Assembly: GCF_002356335.1 (NCBI RefSeq)
Contig: NZ_AP018165.1
Coordinates: 3,224,001-3,288,000, forward strand
DNA: 64,000 nt
Source of the DNA: [Mycobacterium] stephanolepidis
GTDB lineage: Bacteria > Actinomycetota > Actinomycetes > Mycobacteriales > Mycobacteriaceae
Reading direction: 5' to 3'
Part shown: positions 19,423-28,898 of the stretch, piece after piece
Layout: each line of letters opens with the position of its first letter
Position numbering within the stretch: the stretch's first letter is position 1
Notes under the pieces: model-generated
What the model saw: only the letters and a program-made list of their open reading frames with translations
The model's database searches: none
What the model was told of the DNA's origin: nothing
Made by a program: the position numbers and the translations under genes

Positions 19423-19920
19423 ATGGGAACCAATCAGCGCTCGCAGATCGTCATGTCTGACGAAGAGATCACCGCGTTCATCAACAACTCACGCAACACC
19501 ACCATGGCCACCATCGGCGCCGATGGGCAGCCGCACCTGGTGGCCATGTGGTACGCGGTGATCGATGGCGAGCTGTGGTTCGAGACCAAGGCCAAGTCGC
19601 AGAAGGTGGTCAACCTCAAGCGCAACCCCACCATCACATGTCTCATCGAGGACGGACTCACCTACGACACCCTGCGCGGCGTGGCGATCGAGGGTCAGGC
19701 CGAGATCGTCGAGGACCCGGACAAGCTCTTCCAGGTGGGCATCAGCGTTTTCGAGCGATACACCGCCCCGTACACCGAAGAAATGAAGCCATTTGTAGAG
19801 ACGATGCTCAACAAGCGCATCGCGGTCCGGGTGCGCCCTACCCGCATTCGGTCCTGGGATCACCGCAAGCTCGGCATGCCCGCGATGCCCGTGGGTGGGT
19901 CGACGGCTCCGCAGCAGTAG
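19423..19920 (+). CDS. PPOX-fold (pyridoxamine-phosphate-oxidase-like) flavin/F420-binding protein
   Basis: A 165-residue split-barrel protein. Family features include SRNTTMATIGADGQPHLVAM near the N terminus, VVNLKRNPTITCLIE in the middle and RPTRIRSWDHRKLG at the C terminus. M. tuberculosis Rv2991 sits at the same place. Many mycobacterial members bind F420, FMN or haem; the cofactor cannot be assigned by eye. The ATG at 19423 is preceded by TAAGCT (19411-19416) at 6 bases, a leaderless arrangement in which the box overlaps the stop codon of the regulator gene. An ATG at codon 11 is an alternative. Confidence 0.88.
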   Translation: MGTNQRSQIVMSDEEITAFINNSRNTTMATIGADGQPHLVAMWYAVIDGELWFETKAKSQKVVNLKRNPTITCLIEDGLTYDTLRGVAIEGQAEIVEDPDKLFQVGISVFERYTAPYTEEMKPFVETMLNKRIAVRVRPTRIRSWDHRKLGMPAMPVGGSTAPQQ

Positions 19921-19928
19921 GCACGGCG

Positions 19929-20231
19929 GTGGGCCGGCTCGCGCGCGATGCGTTCGACTCCTTCCGTGAGGGTCTGCGTCATAAGAAGATCAAGCGGCCA
20001 TTGAGCGATGCGCTGGTCCACCACCTCAGTTCTGGCGAGGTGGCCGAAGAGCAGGGCGACCGGATACGTGAACTGTGCGCCGAAACGCGCGACATCGAGG
20101 TGGACGTCGCAAAGGCCGGCGCGCATCAAGCACGCAAATTTGTGATCTGGACCCTGCGTAACCGCCATCCCGAGCTGACCGAGGAAGCATTGCGGATGTT
20201 AGGTGATTACCACGCCGAGAGCCGGCGCTAG
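19929..20231 (+). CDS. small conserved-looking hypothetical protein
   Basis: A 100-residue protein starting GTG at 19929, 8 bases after the PPOX gene. It begins VGRLARDAFDSFREGLRHKKI, is rich in charged residues and predicted mostly helical (ALVHHLSS, GDRIRELCAETRD, LTEEALRMLGDYH), with no signal peptide or membrane segment. I do not recognise a family. Close spacing suggests co-transcription with the PPOX gene. The frame could be extended upstream only by overlapping the PPOX gene, so the GTG is preferred. Confidence 0.6.
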   Translation: MGRLARDAFDSFREGLRHKKIKRPLSDALVHHLSSGEVAEEQGDRIRELCAETRDIEVDVAKAGAHQARKFVIWTLRNRHPELTEEALRMLGDYHAESRR

Positions 20232-20248
20232 CTTCAGAGAAGAGCTGG

Positions 20249-20321
20249 TACCCCCGATGGGATTCGAACCCACGCTACCGCCGTGAGAGGGCGGCGTCCT
20301 AGGCCGCTAGACGACGGGGGC
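20249..20321 (-). tRNA. tRNA-Glu (anticodon CTC)
   Basis: On the minus strand the gene starts GCCCCCG; the anticodon loop in GCCCTCTCACGGC gives CTC, and the T-arm reads GGTTCGAATCC. The 3' CCA is encoded at 20248-20246. It pairs in position with gltX downstream, whose product charges it. Confidence 0.95.
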
Positions 20322-20418
20322 TAGAACATTTCCGTGCAACGCGCGTGGCGCGCAGACTTGACAGTCTAGCTCACCGGCGTGCATCACACCAAATCACTTG
20401 TCGTGCAAATGATTTGCG

Positions 20419-20490
20419 CTGGGGTACCAGGACTCGAACCTAGAATGGCGGTACCAGAAACCGCTGTGTTGCCAATTACACCATACCCCA
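20419..20490 (-). tRNA. tRNA-Gln (anticodon CTG)
   Basis: On the minus strand the acceptor TGGGGTA pairs with TACCCCA. The anticodon stem GCGGT/ACCGC encloses loop TTCTGGT with anticodon CTG, and the T-arm is GGTTCGAGTCC. No CCA is encoded. In mycobacteria this tRNA is first charged with Glu by GltX and then amidated by GatCAB. Confidence 0.95.
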
Positions 20491-20568
20491 TTGGCCTCGC
20501 AGAACCGCAGGTCAGCGCGCTGACAGCGGACTTTGGAGCCGACGAGCAGACTACCAAACCAAGGGCGA

Positions 20569-22071
20569 TTAACCCGAATCGGTTTGACCCTCCACCTCAT
20601 TTTCCCAGGTCCGGGCGTTTCGCAGCCGCTGCAGGGTGCGTTCGGAACCCAGCAGTTCCATAGATTCGAACAGCGGCGGGCTCACCGTCGCACCGGTGAC
20701 GGCGACACGCAGGGGCCCGAACGCCTTCCGAGGTTTGAGTTCGAGCCCCTCGATGAGGGCGCCCTTGAGCGCCTCCTCGATCGCAGGCGTGGTCCAGGCC
20801 TCGACGGACTCCAGCGCACCGATCGCCGCATCCAGCACCGGCAACGAGGCCTCCCCCAGTTCCTTGCGGGCCGATCCCGGATCGATGGCGTAGACATCGT
20901 CGTTGAGGAACTTCAGCAGCCCCCAGGCGTCGCCCAGCACCACAACTCGCGTCTGCACCAGATCTGCAGCCACCGCGAAGGCGCTGTCCTCGAGTCCGAG
21001 CTCATACCCGTGGGCGGTGAAGAAGGTCTGCAGCCGCGCCACGAACTCCTCCGGGGCCAACAGCCGGATGTGCTCGGCGTTGATGGCGTCGGCCTTCTTC
21101 TGATCGAACCGCGCCGGATTCGAGTTGACGTTGGCGACGTCGAAGGCGGCCACCATCTCCGACAAGCTGAAGATGTCGTGATCGTCGGCTATCGACCATC
21201 CCAGCAGAGCAAGGTAATTCAGCAGCCCCTCGGGGATGAAACCGCGATCGCGATGCAGGAACAGGTTGGACTGCGGATCGCGCTTGGACAGCTTCTTGGT
21301 GCCCTCGCCCAGCACCGACGGCAGGTGCGCGAACACCGGTATCGAGTCGGCGACTCCGACCCGGATCATGGCCTCGTACAAGGCGATCTGGCGCGGCGTC
21401 GAGGGCAGCAGATCCTCACCCCGCAGCACGTGGGTGATCTTCATCAACGCGTCGTCGACCGGGTTCACCAACGTGTACAACGGATCTCCGTTACCGCGGG
21501 TCAGCGCGAAATCGGGCACCACACCCGCGGCGAAAGTGGTCTCCCCACGCACCAGGTCGTTCCAGGTGATGTCGTGATCGGGCATACGCAGTCGGACAAC
21601 AGGGTTGCGCCCTTCCACCTGGAACGCCGCACGCTGCTCATCGGTGAGGTCGCGGTCGTAATTGTCGTACCCGAGCTTTGGATTGCGTCCCGCGGCCAGA
21701 TGGCGCGCCTCCACCTCCTCCGGCGTGGAGAACGACTCATAGGCCTCCCCCGCTGCGAGCAGTTTGCGTACCACTTCGAGGTGCAACTCCTTGCGCTGCG
21801 ACTGCCGGTACGGCGCGTACGGCCCACCAACCTCGGGGCCCTCGTCCCAGTCCAGGCCCAGCCACCGCAGAGCGTCCAGGATCGCCAGATAGCTCTCCTC
21901 GCTGTCGCGGCCCGCATCGGTGTCCTCGATACGGAATACGAAGTCGCCTCCGCAGTGTCGCGCGTAGGCCCAGTTGAACAGCGCGGTCCGTATCAATCCG
22001 ACATGCGGGGTACCGGTCGGCGATGGGCAGAAACGTACCCGGACCTTGCCAGATCCAGCGGTGTCACTCAT
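20569..22071 (-). CDS. gltX: glutamyl-tRNA synthetase (non-discriminating type expected)
   Basis: A 500-residue class I synthetase. The HIGH-type signature is HVGL (residues 23-26, after SPTGTP) and the KMSKS-type signature is KKLSKRD near the middle. The helix-rich anticodon-binding part follows. It charges tRNA-Glu and, because gatA, gatB and gatC are also encoded here, presumably tRNA-Gln as well. ATG at 22071, two bases after the FAH-family stop, so the two are probably co-transcribed. Both cognate tRNA genes follow on the same strand. Confidence 0.97.
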   Translation of the reverse strand: MSDTAGSGKVRVRFCPSPTGTPHVGLIRTALFNWAYARHCGGDFVFRIEDTDAGRDSEESYLAILDALRWLGLDWDEGPEVGGPYAPYRQSQRKELHLEVVRKLLAAGEAYESFSTPEEVEARHLAAGRNPKLGYDNYDRDLTDEQRAAFQVEGRNPVVRLRMPDHDITWNDLVRGETTFAAGVVPDFALTRGNGDPLYTLVNPVDDALMKITHVLRGEDLLPSTPRQIALYEAMIRVGVADSIPVFAHLPSVLGEGTKKLSKRDPQSNLFLHRDRGFIPEGLLNYLALLGWSIADDHDIFSLSEMVAAFDVANVNSNPARFDQKKADAINAEHIRLLAPEEFVARLQTFFTAHGYELGLEDSAFAVAADLVQTRVVVLGDAWGLLKFLNDDVYAIDPGSARKELGEASLPVLDAAIGALESVEAWTTPAIEEALKGALIEGLELKPRKAFGPLRVAVTGATVSPPLFESMELLGSERTLQRLRNARTWENEVEGQTDSG

Positions 22072-22073
22072 TG

Positions 22074-22850
22074 TTACTTCGCCTTCCGCACAACAGGATT
22101 GGACAACGTACCGATACCTTCAATGGTGACGCTCACGGTATCGCCGTCGACGATGGGGCCGACGCCCTCGGGTGTTCCGGTAAGGATCACGTCGCCGGGC
22201 AGCAGGGTCATCACTGCCGACACCCACTCCACGATCGTGCCGACATCGTGTAACAGCAACGAGGTTCGGCTGCTCTGCCGGACTTCGCCATTGACCTCGG
22301 TACGGATGGCCAGATCCGAGGGGTCAAGGTCCGTGACAATCCACGGCCCCAGCGGGCAGAACGTGTCGTGCCCCTTGGCTCGTGTCCACTGGCCGTCGGC
22401 ACGCTGGTGATCTCGCGCGGAGACGTCGTTGCCGATCGCGTACCCCAGAATGACCTCGGCCGCCCGGGAGGCGGGGACGTCCTTACACGGCCGTCCGATC
22501 ACAATCGCCAGCTCACCCTCGTGGTGGACCTCGGATGCGCTGGGCGGCAGCTGAATCGGCAGACCCGGACCGATGATCGACGTGTTGGGCTTGATGAAGA
22601 TCACCGGCGACTCCGGTGGGGCACCACCCATCTCGGCGGCATGGGCGGCGTAGTTCTTACCCATGGCCACCACCTTGCTGGCCAGAATCGGCGCCAGCAG
22701 CCTGACGTCGGCGAGGGGCCATTGGCGCCCGGTGAAAGTGGGCGTCCCGAAGGGATGCTCGGCGATCTCCCGGGCAGTCTCGGTGCCGTCATCTCCCTCG
22801 ATACTGACGAAGGCGACACCATCTGGGCTGGCAATACGTCCTAGGCGCAT
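22074..22850 (-). CDS. fumarylacetoacetate-hydrolase (FAH) family protein
   Basis: A 258-residue FAH-fold protein. The metal-binding Glu pair and following Asp are in the [13 protein letters not shown] and [11 protein letters not shown] segments, and TGTPEGVGP marks the family. Members are hydrolases, decarboxylases or isomerases of beta-keto acids such as acylpyruvates or oxaloacetate; the substrate is not assignable. M. tuberculosis Rv2993c corresponds. The ATG at 22850 lies 7 bases after TAGGCT (22863-22858), predicting a leaderless mRNA, with the box overlapping the stop of the tetR gene. Confidence 0.9.
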   Translation of the reverse strand: MRLGRIASPDGVAFVSIEGDDGTETAREIAEHPFGTPTFTGRQWPLADVRLLAPILASKVVAMGKNYAAHAAEMGGAPPESPVIFIKPNTSIIGPGLPIQLPPSASEVHHEGELAIVIGRPCKDVPASRAAEVILGYAIGNDVSARDHQRADGQWTRAKGHDTFCPLGPWIVTDLDPSDLAIRTEVNGEVRQSSRTSLLLHDVGTIVEWVSAVMTLLPGDVILTGTPEGVGPIVDGDTVSVTIEGIGTLSNPVVRKAK

Positions 22851-22860
22851 TTACATGAGC

Positions 22861-23520
22861 CTAGTTGCCGGGCTTTGCGCCTTCCTCGGCGTCCTCACGT
22901 TGGTCCTCCCGAATGTTGGCGCGAGTGACCAACGCCACCAGAAAGTCCTCCAACCGGCCATGGGTGATATCGAGTTCCCCACGAAACCAGGTGGTGACCA
23001 AGTCCAGTCCACCGGAAACCAACGTGAACGTGGCCAGGTCCAGATCGGGGTCCAGCGCATCGTCGGCGGGTAGCAGCACGCGGCCCTGATCGGCCATCAC
23101 CTGTGCCAGCGTCTTGACCAGATCGCGGCGGCGGGCCGCCAACCCCTCGGTGGCCTGGGATTCGACCAGCAGCCTGCCTCGACGTGGGTCGGCGGTGAGA
23201 AATCGCAGGCCGCTACCGATGGCCGCACGGGTGCGTACCACCGGATCGATAGACGTCGAACTCTTTGCGATGGCCTCGATGATGGCCGCCGATCCCGCGA
23301 GCATCTGTTCATCGAGCATCGCGAGCACCAACTCGTCGGTGCTGCGGAAGCTCTCATAGAAGTACCGATCGTTGAGCCGGGCCTCAGCACATACGCCGCG
23401 CACCGTCAGCCCCTTCACGCCGCCACCGGCGACCAGGTCCAGCGCGGCGTCCAGGAGCGCCGCGCGTCGTCGTGCGCGTCGTTCACCGGAGGTGGCGCCC
23501 CCATAGGTCCGGGATGGCAT
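22861..23520 (-). CDS. TetR-family transcriptional regulator
   Basis: A 219-residue TetR protein. The N-terminal helix-turn-helix is in LTVRGVCAEARLNDRYFYESF (preceded by a basic stretch ERRARRRAALLDAAL), with a variable ligand domain after it. It is divergent from the DUF2236 oxygenase gene. The intergenic region holds two tandem palindromes (23562-23601) that are its likely operator, so the oxygenase is the probable target. ATG at 23520. The ligand is unknown. Confidence 0.9.
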   Translation of the reverse strand: MPSRTYGGATSGERRARRRAALLDAALDLVAGGGVKGLTVRGVCAEARLNDRYFYESFRSTDELVLAMLDEQMLAGSAAIIEAIAKSSTSIDPVVRTRAAIGSGLRFLTADPRRGRLLVESQATEGLAARRRDLVKTLAQVMADQGRVLLPADDALDPDLDLATFTLVSGGLDLVTTWFRGELDITHGRLEDFLVALVTRANIREDQREDAEEGAKPGN

Positions 23521-23561
23521 CTGCCGATTGTCGCACCTTGACTCTTGACCTCACGGCATTT

Positions 23562-23601
23562 TCTGGTGATGATTCTCACCAGATGGTGAGACATGTCACC
23601 A
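23562..23601. promoter_or_regulatory. tandem palindromic operator for the TetR regulator
   Basis: Site 1 is TCTGGTGA-N6-TCACCAGA (23562-23583), a perfect 8+6+8 repeat. Site 2 is TGGTGA-N6-TCACCA (23584-23601), perfect 6+6+6 and directly adjacent. They lie between the divergent tetR start (23520) and the DUF2236 start (23635), and share the half-site TGGTGA. Confidence 0.75.
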
Positions 23602-23634
23602 GATGGCCCGTTCAACGAGGAAAGGACCTCATTC

Positions 23635-24852
23635 ATGGCTTCGAGCTGGCAGAAGCTCCCCAACCCCCCGCAGCTTCGCGAGTTCCCGTTCAATGTGTTC
23701 GCCCGTTTCCTCCCCGGGCGCGATATCCGCGCCACCGTCGAGCAGCGGGAGTCTTTCCGCCAGTACGCGCACATCGGCGACCCGCTCGCCGACGCAGTGG
23801 TCGCGATGTTCGCGCGTTTCCCGGCGGGCCAGGGGCGACGGATGTTCGAGACGGCACTGGAGTCCGGCATCGAATCGGTCGACAATCCACCCGAAGAACT
23901 CGTCGCGTTCTTCGCACAGGTCGATGCCCGGCCGTATTGGCTCGACGACGCGAAGCTTGAGCTGGCCGCACGGGTCAGCATGCGCACCGGAGTCGTGGGC
24001 CTGGGCCTGGCACTGCCCGGCCTCGCCCTCACCGGGGGCTACCTCTCGTCTCGCGCCGACAAACCCCTGGTCGGTACCGGCAACCTGAATCTGCAGGCCG
24101 CGGCTCCGCGTCGACTGCACGAGACCGCGCAATGGCTCATCGACGTCACCTCTCCCGGTGGACTCGAGCGATTCGCCACCGGTTTCAAGGGAGTATCTCG
24201 AGTCCGTCTCATGCATGCGTTGGTTCGCGGTGCCATGAACCGGCGCGATGACTGGGACTACGAGAACTGGGACACCCCGATCAACCAGATCCAGATGGCG
24301 GGGACGCTGATGCTCTTCTCGCTGGCCAACCTGGCGGGATGCCAGGCCATGGGTATGAGTTTCTCGGACACCGAGCGCGAGGCAGTCTTCCATTTCTGGC
24401 GATATGTCGGGCAGCTCATGGGAATTCACCCCGAACTCGTACCCACCAGCGAGGAGGACACCTGGCGGTTGTTCTGGCTGGAGGCCGACACCGAGTTCCT
24501 GCCCGACGAGGACTCGTACTCGCTGACACAGGCGCTACACGGGTCCGCACACGACGAGCCGGCATTCATGCGGCTTTCCCGCGCATACCTTTCGTCTTAC
24601 AGCCGCCTCATCCTGGGCAAGACACATGCCGATCACCTGGGGCTGATCGACAGCAAGTCGATGCAGGCCGCGGTCCTCGGGACCTCGGTGGTGAACTGGT
24701 TCTTCGAGCGCCGCAATGTGCTGCCCGGCATGACCCGCATCAGCGAGGAATTCGGTCACTTTGCGCGGCGTCAGATCGTCTCGCGTGGCATGGCACAAAC
24801 CGGTGGTGATCGCACCTACCGACAGCACGACAAGCTCGCAACGGCCAGCTAG
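23635..24852 (+). CDS. DUF2236 / MpaB-type oxygenase-like protein
   Basis: A 405-residue protein of the DUF2236 family (related to MpaB and rubber-oxygenase Lcp haem proteins). It contains a His-rich helical core. Relevant segments include DDWDYENWDTPINQIQM, EREAVFHFWRYVGQLMG and a late QALHGSAHDEPAF. Many relatives act on unidentified lipophilic or mycotoxin-like substrates. The ATG at 23635 is chosen because a GAGGAAAGG site lies 10 bases upstream; an earlier in-frame ATG at 23593 falls inside the operator. Probably controlled by the divergent TetR. No other gene suggests the substrate. Confidence 0.82.
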   Translation: MASSWQKLPNPPQLREFPFNVFARFLPGRDIRATVEQRESFRQYAHIGDPLADAVVAMFARFPAGQGRRMFETALESGIESVDNPPEELVAFFAQVDARPYWLDDAKLELAARVSMRTGVVGLGLALPGLALTGGYLSSRADKPLVGTGNLNLQAAAPRRLHETAQWLIDVTSPGGLERFATGFKGVSRVRLMHALVRGAMNRRDDWDYENWDTPINQIQMAGTLMLFSLANLAGCQAMGMSFSDTEREAVFHFWRYVGQLMGIHPELVPTSEEDTWRLFWLEADTEFLPDEDSYSLTQALHGSAHDEPAFMRLSRAYLSSYSRLILGKTHADHLGLIDSKSMQAAVLGTSVVNWFFERRNVLPGMTRISEEFGHFARRQIVSRGMAQTGGDRTYRQHDKLATAS

Positions 24853-24861
24853 CATATCCCA

Positions 24862-24867
24862 TATAAT
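24862..24867 (+). promoter_or_regulatory. TATAAT -10 box upstream of the MFS gene
   Basis: A perfect consensus TATAAT lies 39 bases before the ATG at 24906, in an AT-rich gap unusual for this genome. No clear -35 is seen 17 bases upstream. Confidence 0.5.
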
Positions 24868-24905
24868 GAGACGCTAGTTCAACAATTTGAGATAGGTGTG
24901 GAACC

Positions 24906-26108
24906 ATGGCACTCATGGTTCGCGTTGATGAGGTTGGTACAGCACGCCGTTGGGCGATGCTGGCCATCTCCCTGGGGTCCACCGCCGCCGCCAATGTCTT
25001 CATCAACGGTGTGGCATTCCTCATCCCCGCATTGCACACCGAGCGCGGCCTGGATCTCGCCAACGCGGGGCTGCTGTCGGCGATGCCCAGCTTCGGGATG
25101 GTGCTGACGCTCATCGCATGGGGCGCGCTCATCGACAGGTTCGGTGAGCGGATCGCTTTGGTGAGCGGTCTGGCGCTGACCGCCCTGGCCGCGTTCGCCG
25201 CGGCCGAGGCACCGTCATTGGTGCTCACGGGCGTCTTCCTGCTATTGGGCGGCGCGTCGGCGGCCGCATGCAACTCGGCCAGTGGGCGCGTGGTGGTGGG
25301 ATGGTTCCCGCCGAACCAGCGGGGCACGGTGATGGGCATCCGCCAGATGGCGCAGCCACTCGGAGTTGCCCTGGGCGCCCTGGTGATCCCCCGTATCGCC
25401 GAAAGTCACAGTGTGGCAACGGCATTGATCTTCCCGGCGGCTGTATGCGCGATCTCCTCGGTGATCTGCCTGGTGGGCATCATCGACCCGCCGCGACCAC
25501 CGCGCTCGGAAGCACCCGAGGAACACCTGTCCAACCCCTACCGCGGATCGCGGGTGCTGTGGCTGATCCACGCGGTGTCGGTGCTACTGGTGGTTCCTCA
25601 GGTTGTCGTCTGGACATTCACCCTGGTGTGGCTGGTGACCGACAGAGGGTGGAGCATCGGCGCGGCCAGCATCATGGTGACGGTGGCGCAGCTGACCGGC
25701 GCGCTCGGCCGGGTCGCCGCCGGAATGTGGTCTGACCGTTGGGGTTCACGTATGCGTCCGATCCGGGCCATCGCGGTGGCCGCATCAGCCGCCATGGCGC
25801 TATTGGCCCTCACCAATCAACTGGACTGGTCCATCAGCGTTGTCGTCATGCTGGTGGCGTCGGTGATCACGGTGTCCGACAACGGTCTGGCCTACACGTC
25901 GATCGCGGAAATCGCGGGACCGTTCTGGAGCGGCCGCGCCCTGGGCGCGCAGAACACCGGTCAGCTGCTGGCCGCCGCGGTGGCGCCACCGGTTTTCGGG
26001 GCGATCGCCACGGCGGTGGGATTCTCCGCAGCCTTCGCCGTATGTGCCCTGTTCCCCTTGGCCGCTGTCGGTTTGGTGCCGGTGAAGCTGGAGAAACCCG
26101 CCCAATAA
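24906..26108 (+). CDS. MFS transporter
   Basis: A 400-residue major-facilitator carrier with about 12 hydrophobic segments. The loop 2-3 signature is GALIDRFGERIALV and there is an analogous SDRWGSRMRPIRAI after the sixth or seventh helix. The N terminus is cytoplasmic (MALMVRVDEVGTARRW). M. tuberculosis Rv2994 is in the same position. The substrate is unknown; drug or metabolite export are both possible. It follows the DUF2236 gene by 53 bases with its own TATAAT box and converges on leuB. Confidence 0.9.
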   Translation: MALMVRVDEVGTARRWAMLAISLGSTAAANVFINGVAFLIPALHTERGLDLANAGLLSAMPSFGMVLTLIAWGALIDRFGERIALVSGLALTALAAFAAAEAPSLVLTGVFLLLGGASAAACNSASGRVVVGWFPPNQRGTVMGIRQMAQPLGVALGALVIPRIAESHSVATALIFPAAVCAISSVICLVGIIDPPRPPRSEAPEEHLSNPYRGSRVLWLIHAVSVLLVVPQVVVWTFTLVWLVTDRGWSIGAASIMVTVAQLTGALGRVAAGMWSDRWGSRMRPIRAIAVAASAAMALLALTNQLDWSISVVVMLVASVITVSDNGLAYTSIAEIAGPFWSGRALGAQNTGQLLAAAVAPPVFGAIATAVGFSAAFAVCALFPLAAVGLVPVKLEKPAQ

Positions 26109-26115
26109 CGCCGAA

Positions 26116-26163
26116 TGCGAGCCTGACGTGAATTTCCGGCTGGATTTCCGCGTGAGGCTCGCA
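26116..26163. terminator. inverted repeat between convergent MFS and leuB genes
   Basis: TGCGAGCCTGACG (26116-26128) pairs with CGTGAGGCTCGCA (26151-26163) with one mismatch around a 22-base loop. The only space between the convergent genes is 66 bases, so it probably stops both transcripts. There is no U-tract. Confidence 0.6.
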
Positions 26164-26174
26164 CTCGATCAGGA

Positions 26175-27188
26175 CTACAGGAAGCTGGCGATCCGATCGC
26201 CGGTGGCCGAGGTGGACAGCTTCTCCGCGCCGCGGGTGGCCAGGTGCTGTTCGACAGCCTTCTCCACACGCGCCGAGGCTTCCTTCTCGCCAAGGTGATC
26301 CAGCAGCAGGGCCACCGACACCACAGCGGCGGTGGGATCGGCGATCCCCTGCCCCGCGATATCGGGCGCGCTGCCGTGCACCGGCTCGAACATCGAGGGG
26401 TTCTTACCCGAACCGTCGATGTTTCCGCTTGCAGCCAAACCGATTCCACCGGTGACGGCGGCCGTCAGGTCGGTGATGATGTCGCCGAACAGGTTGTCGG
26501 TGACGATGACGTCGAACCGACCCGGGTCGGTCACCATGTGGATGGTGGCGGCATCGATGTGCTGGTAGGACACCTGAACGTCCGGGTGCTCGGCGGCGAC
26601 TTCGTCGACGGTCCGCGTCCACAGTGAACCGGCGTACTTGAGCACGTTGTTCTTGTGCACCAGCGTCAGGTTCTTGCTGCGGGCCTCGGCACGCTGGAAC
26701 GCGTTGCGCACCACACGCTCGACTCCGAAGCGGGTGTTGAGACTGACCTCGGTGGCCACCTCGTGCGGGGTTTCCACGCGGATGGCGCCGCCGTTCCCGG
26801 TGTACGGCCCCTCGGTGCCCTCGCGCACCACGACCAGGTCGATGGCCGGGTTACCCGCCAGTGGACCCGTCACTCCTGGATACAGCTTGGCGGGGCGCAG
26901 GTTGATGTGGTGATCGAGTGCGAATCGGGTGTGCAGCAGCAGACCGCGCTCCAGCACTCCGCTCTGTACCGCGGGATCACCGATGGCGCCGAGCAGAATG
27001 GCGTCGTGCCCGCGGAGCTCGTCGAGCACCGAATCGGGCATGAGCTCACCGGTCGCCAGGTACCTGCGGGCACCCAGGTCGTATTCGGTCTTCTCGACAC
27101 CGGGCAGTACCGCGTCGAGCACCTTCACGGCCTCCCCGATGACCTCGGGGCCAATGCCATCACCGGCGATGATCGCGAGCTTTGTCAT
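26175..27188 (-). CDS. leuB: 3-isopropylmalate dehydrogenase
   Basis: A 337-residue NAD-dependent decarboxylating dehydrogenase of leucine synthesis. Family segments are the N-terminal [10 protein letters not shown], the substrate-binding arginine region around [37 protein letters not shown] and the C-terminal [13 protein letters not shown]. The ATG at 27188 overlaps the serA stop (ATGA), so leuB is translationally coupled to serA. This serA-leuB pairing is usual in mycobacteria. Confidence 0.97.
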   Translation of the reverse strand: MTKLAIIAGDGIGPEVIGEAVKVLDAVLPGVEKTEYDLGARRYLATGELMPDSVLDELRGHDAILLGAIGDPAVQSGVLERGLLLHTRFALDHHINLRPAKLYPGVTGPLAGNPAIDLVVVREGTEGPYTGNGGAIRVETPHEVATEVSLNTRFGVERVVRNAFQRAEARSKNLTLVHKNNVLKYAGSLWTRTVDEVAAEHPDVQVSYQHIDAATIHMVTDPGRFDVIVTDNLFGDIITDLTAAVTGGIGLAASGNIDGSGKNPSMFEPVHGSAPDIAGQGIADPTAAVVSVALLLDHLGEKEASARVEKAVEQHLATRGAEKLSTSATGDRIASFL

Positions 27189-28774
27189 GAAAGATCCACC
27201 AGCTCAAGGGTTGTCGCACCGACGGCAGCGCGGATTTCGTCGAGTACGGCATCCGGGGCGCTACGGTCGATACGCAGGATGATGGTGGCCGCCCCACCCG
27301 AAGCGTCCTGGCTCAGCTGCGCGGCCTGGATGTTGACGTCGGCAGAACCGAGCACGGTGCCGATCTTGCCGAGGGCACCGGGCACGTCGGCGTAGTTGAT
27401 GACCAGGTTTTCGCCCTCGGCACGCAGGTCGAAGTTGCGCCCGTTGATCTGGACGATCTTCTGCACCTGCTGCGGGCCGGACAGGGTGCCCGCCACATTG
27501 ATCACCGAACCATCGGCGTACACGGCGCGCACGTCGACAACGCTGCGGTGGTTGGGGCTCTCGGTGGCCGTGCTGATCTCCGCACTCACCCCGCGCTCCT
27601 CGGCGATCGACGGAGCGTTCACGAAGGTCACCTGATCCTCGATCACCGAGGAGAAGAGTCCGCGCAGTGCGGAAAGCTTCAGCACCGCAACGTCTTCGGA
27701 GGCAAGTTCGCCACGGACGTCGACCGACAGCGAGGTGGGCAGCTGTTCGGAGACGGCCCCGATGAGCACACCGAGCTTGCGGACAACCTCAAGCCACGGC
27801 GCGACCTCTTCGCTGACGACTCCCCCGCCGACGTTGACGGCGTCGGGCACGAATTCACCTGCCAGGGCCAACTTCACGCTTGCCGCCACATCGGTGCCGG
27901 CGCGGTCCTGGGCCTCGCTGGTCGAGGCGCCCAGGTGCGGGGTCACCACAACCTGGTCGAGCTCGAAAAGCGGGCTATCGGTGCACGGCTCGGTGGAGAA
28001 CACGTCAAGCCCGGCACCGCGGACGTGACCGCTGCGGATCGCGTCAGCCAGGGCGGCCTCGTCGATAAGCCCACCGCGCGCGGCATTCACGATGATGACG
28101 CCCGGCTTGGTCTTGGCCAGCGCCTCCTTGCCGATGAGACCCGCGGTCTCCGGGGTCTTGGGCAGGTGCACCGAGATGAAATCTGCCCGACCCAAAAGTT
28201 CGTCGAGGGTCAGCAGCTCGATGCCGAGCTGGGCGGCGCGAGCGGCCGAGACGTAGGGGTCGTAGGCGACGATGTGCGTCCCGAACGCGGCAAGGCGCTG
28301 CGCGAACAGCTGGCCGATGCGCCCCAGGCCCACCACGCCGACGGTCTTGCCGAAGATCTCTGTGCCGTTGAACGACGAGCGCTTCCAGGTGTGGGCCTTG
28401 AGCGAGGCGTCGGCGGCCGGGATCTGCCGCGCGGTGGACAGCAGCAGGGTGACGGCATGCTCGGCAGCGCTGTGGATGTTCGAGGTGGGTGCGTTGACCA
28501 CCAGGACTCCGCGGGCGGTTGCGGCCTTGACGTCGACGTTGTCGAGTCCGACGCCGGCGCGCGCGACGATTTTGAGCTTGGTGCCGGCTGCCAATACCTC
28601 GGCGTCCACGGTGGTCGCCGAACGCACCAACAGCGCGTCAGCATCGGGTACCGCGGCCAGCAGTGCGGGACGGTCCGGGCCGTCGACCCAGCGCACCTCC
28701 ACACCATCACCAAGTGCTTCGACGGTCGACTGGGCAAGTTTGTCGGCAATCAGCACGACTGGACGTTCGCTCAC
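27185..28774 (-). CDS. serA: D-3-phosphoglycerate dehydrogenase (long form with ASB and ACT domains)
   Basis: A 529-residue enzyme committing 3-phosphoglycerate to serine. The NAD-binding motif is [10 protein letters not shown]; catalytic segments include [10 protein letters not shown] and [13 protein letters not shown]. It has the intervening allosteric substrate-binding domain and the C-terminal ACT domain of mycobacterial type I enzymes, which are feedback-inhibited by serine. The GTG start at 28774 lies 8 bases after TAGGCT (28788-28783), so it is probably leaderless. Operon with leuB. Confidence 0.97.
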   Translation of the reverse strand: MSERPVVLIADKLAQSTVEALGDGVEVRWVDGPDRPALLAAVPDADALLVRSATTVDAEVLAAGTKLKIVARAGVGLDNVDVKAATARGVLVVNAPTSNIHSAAEHAVTLLLSTARQIPAADASLKAHTWKRSSFNGTEIFGKTVGVVGLGRIGQLFAQRLAAFGTHIVAYDPYVSAARAAQLGIELLTLDELLGRADFISVHLPKTPETAGLIGKEALAKTKPGVIIVNAARGGLIDEAALADAIRSGHVRGAGLDVFSTEPCTDSPLFELDQVVVTPHLGASTSEAQDRAGTDVAASVKLALAGEFVPDAVNVGGGVVSEEVAPWLEVVRKLGVLIGAVSEQLPTSLSVDVRGELASEDVAVLKLSALRGLFSSVIEDQVTFVNAPSIAEERGVSAEISTATESPNHRSVVDVRAVYADGSVINVAGTLSGPQQVQKIVQINGRNFDLRAEGENLVINYADVPGALGKIGTVLGSADVNIQAAQLSQDASGGAATIILRIDRSAPDAVLDEIRAAVGATTLELVDLS

Positions 28775-28898
28775 GTCGCCATAGCCTAGTGTGCCGCCCT
28801 AAGCGGCGGACATCACAGTCGCCGACAACCGCGGTCGTGGGCCCGTCATATCGAGTAGCGCACTACTCGCGACCTAGGACGCTCGCCCGGATGACGCT

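Noticed and set aside
20533..22410. Very long plus-strand reading frame opposite gltX and the FAH gene (over 600 codons)
   Set aside because: It is antisense to two well-recognised proteins, has Arg/Gln/His-rich composition typical of reversed high-GC codons, and no family resemblance.
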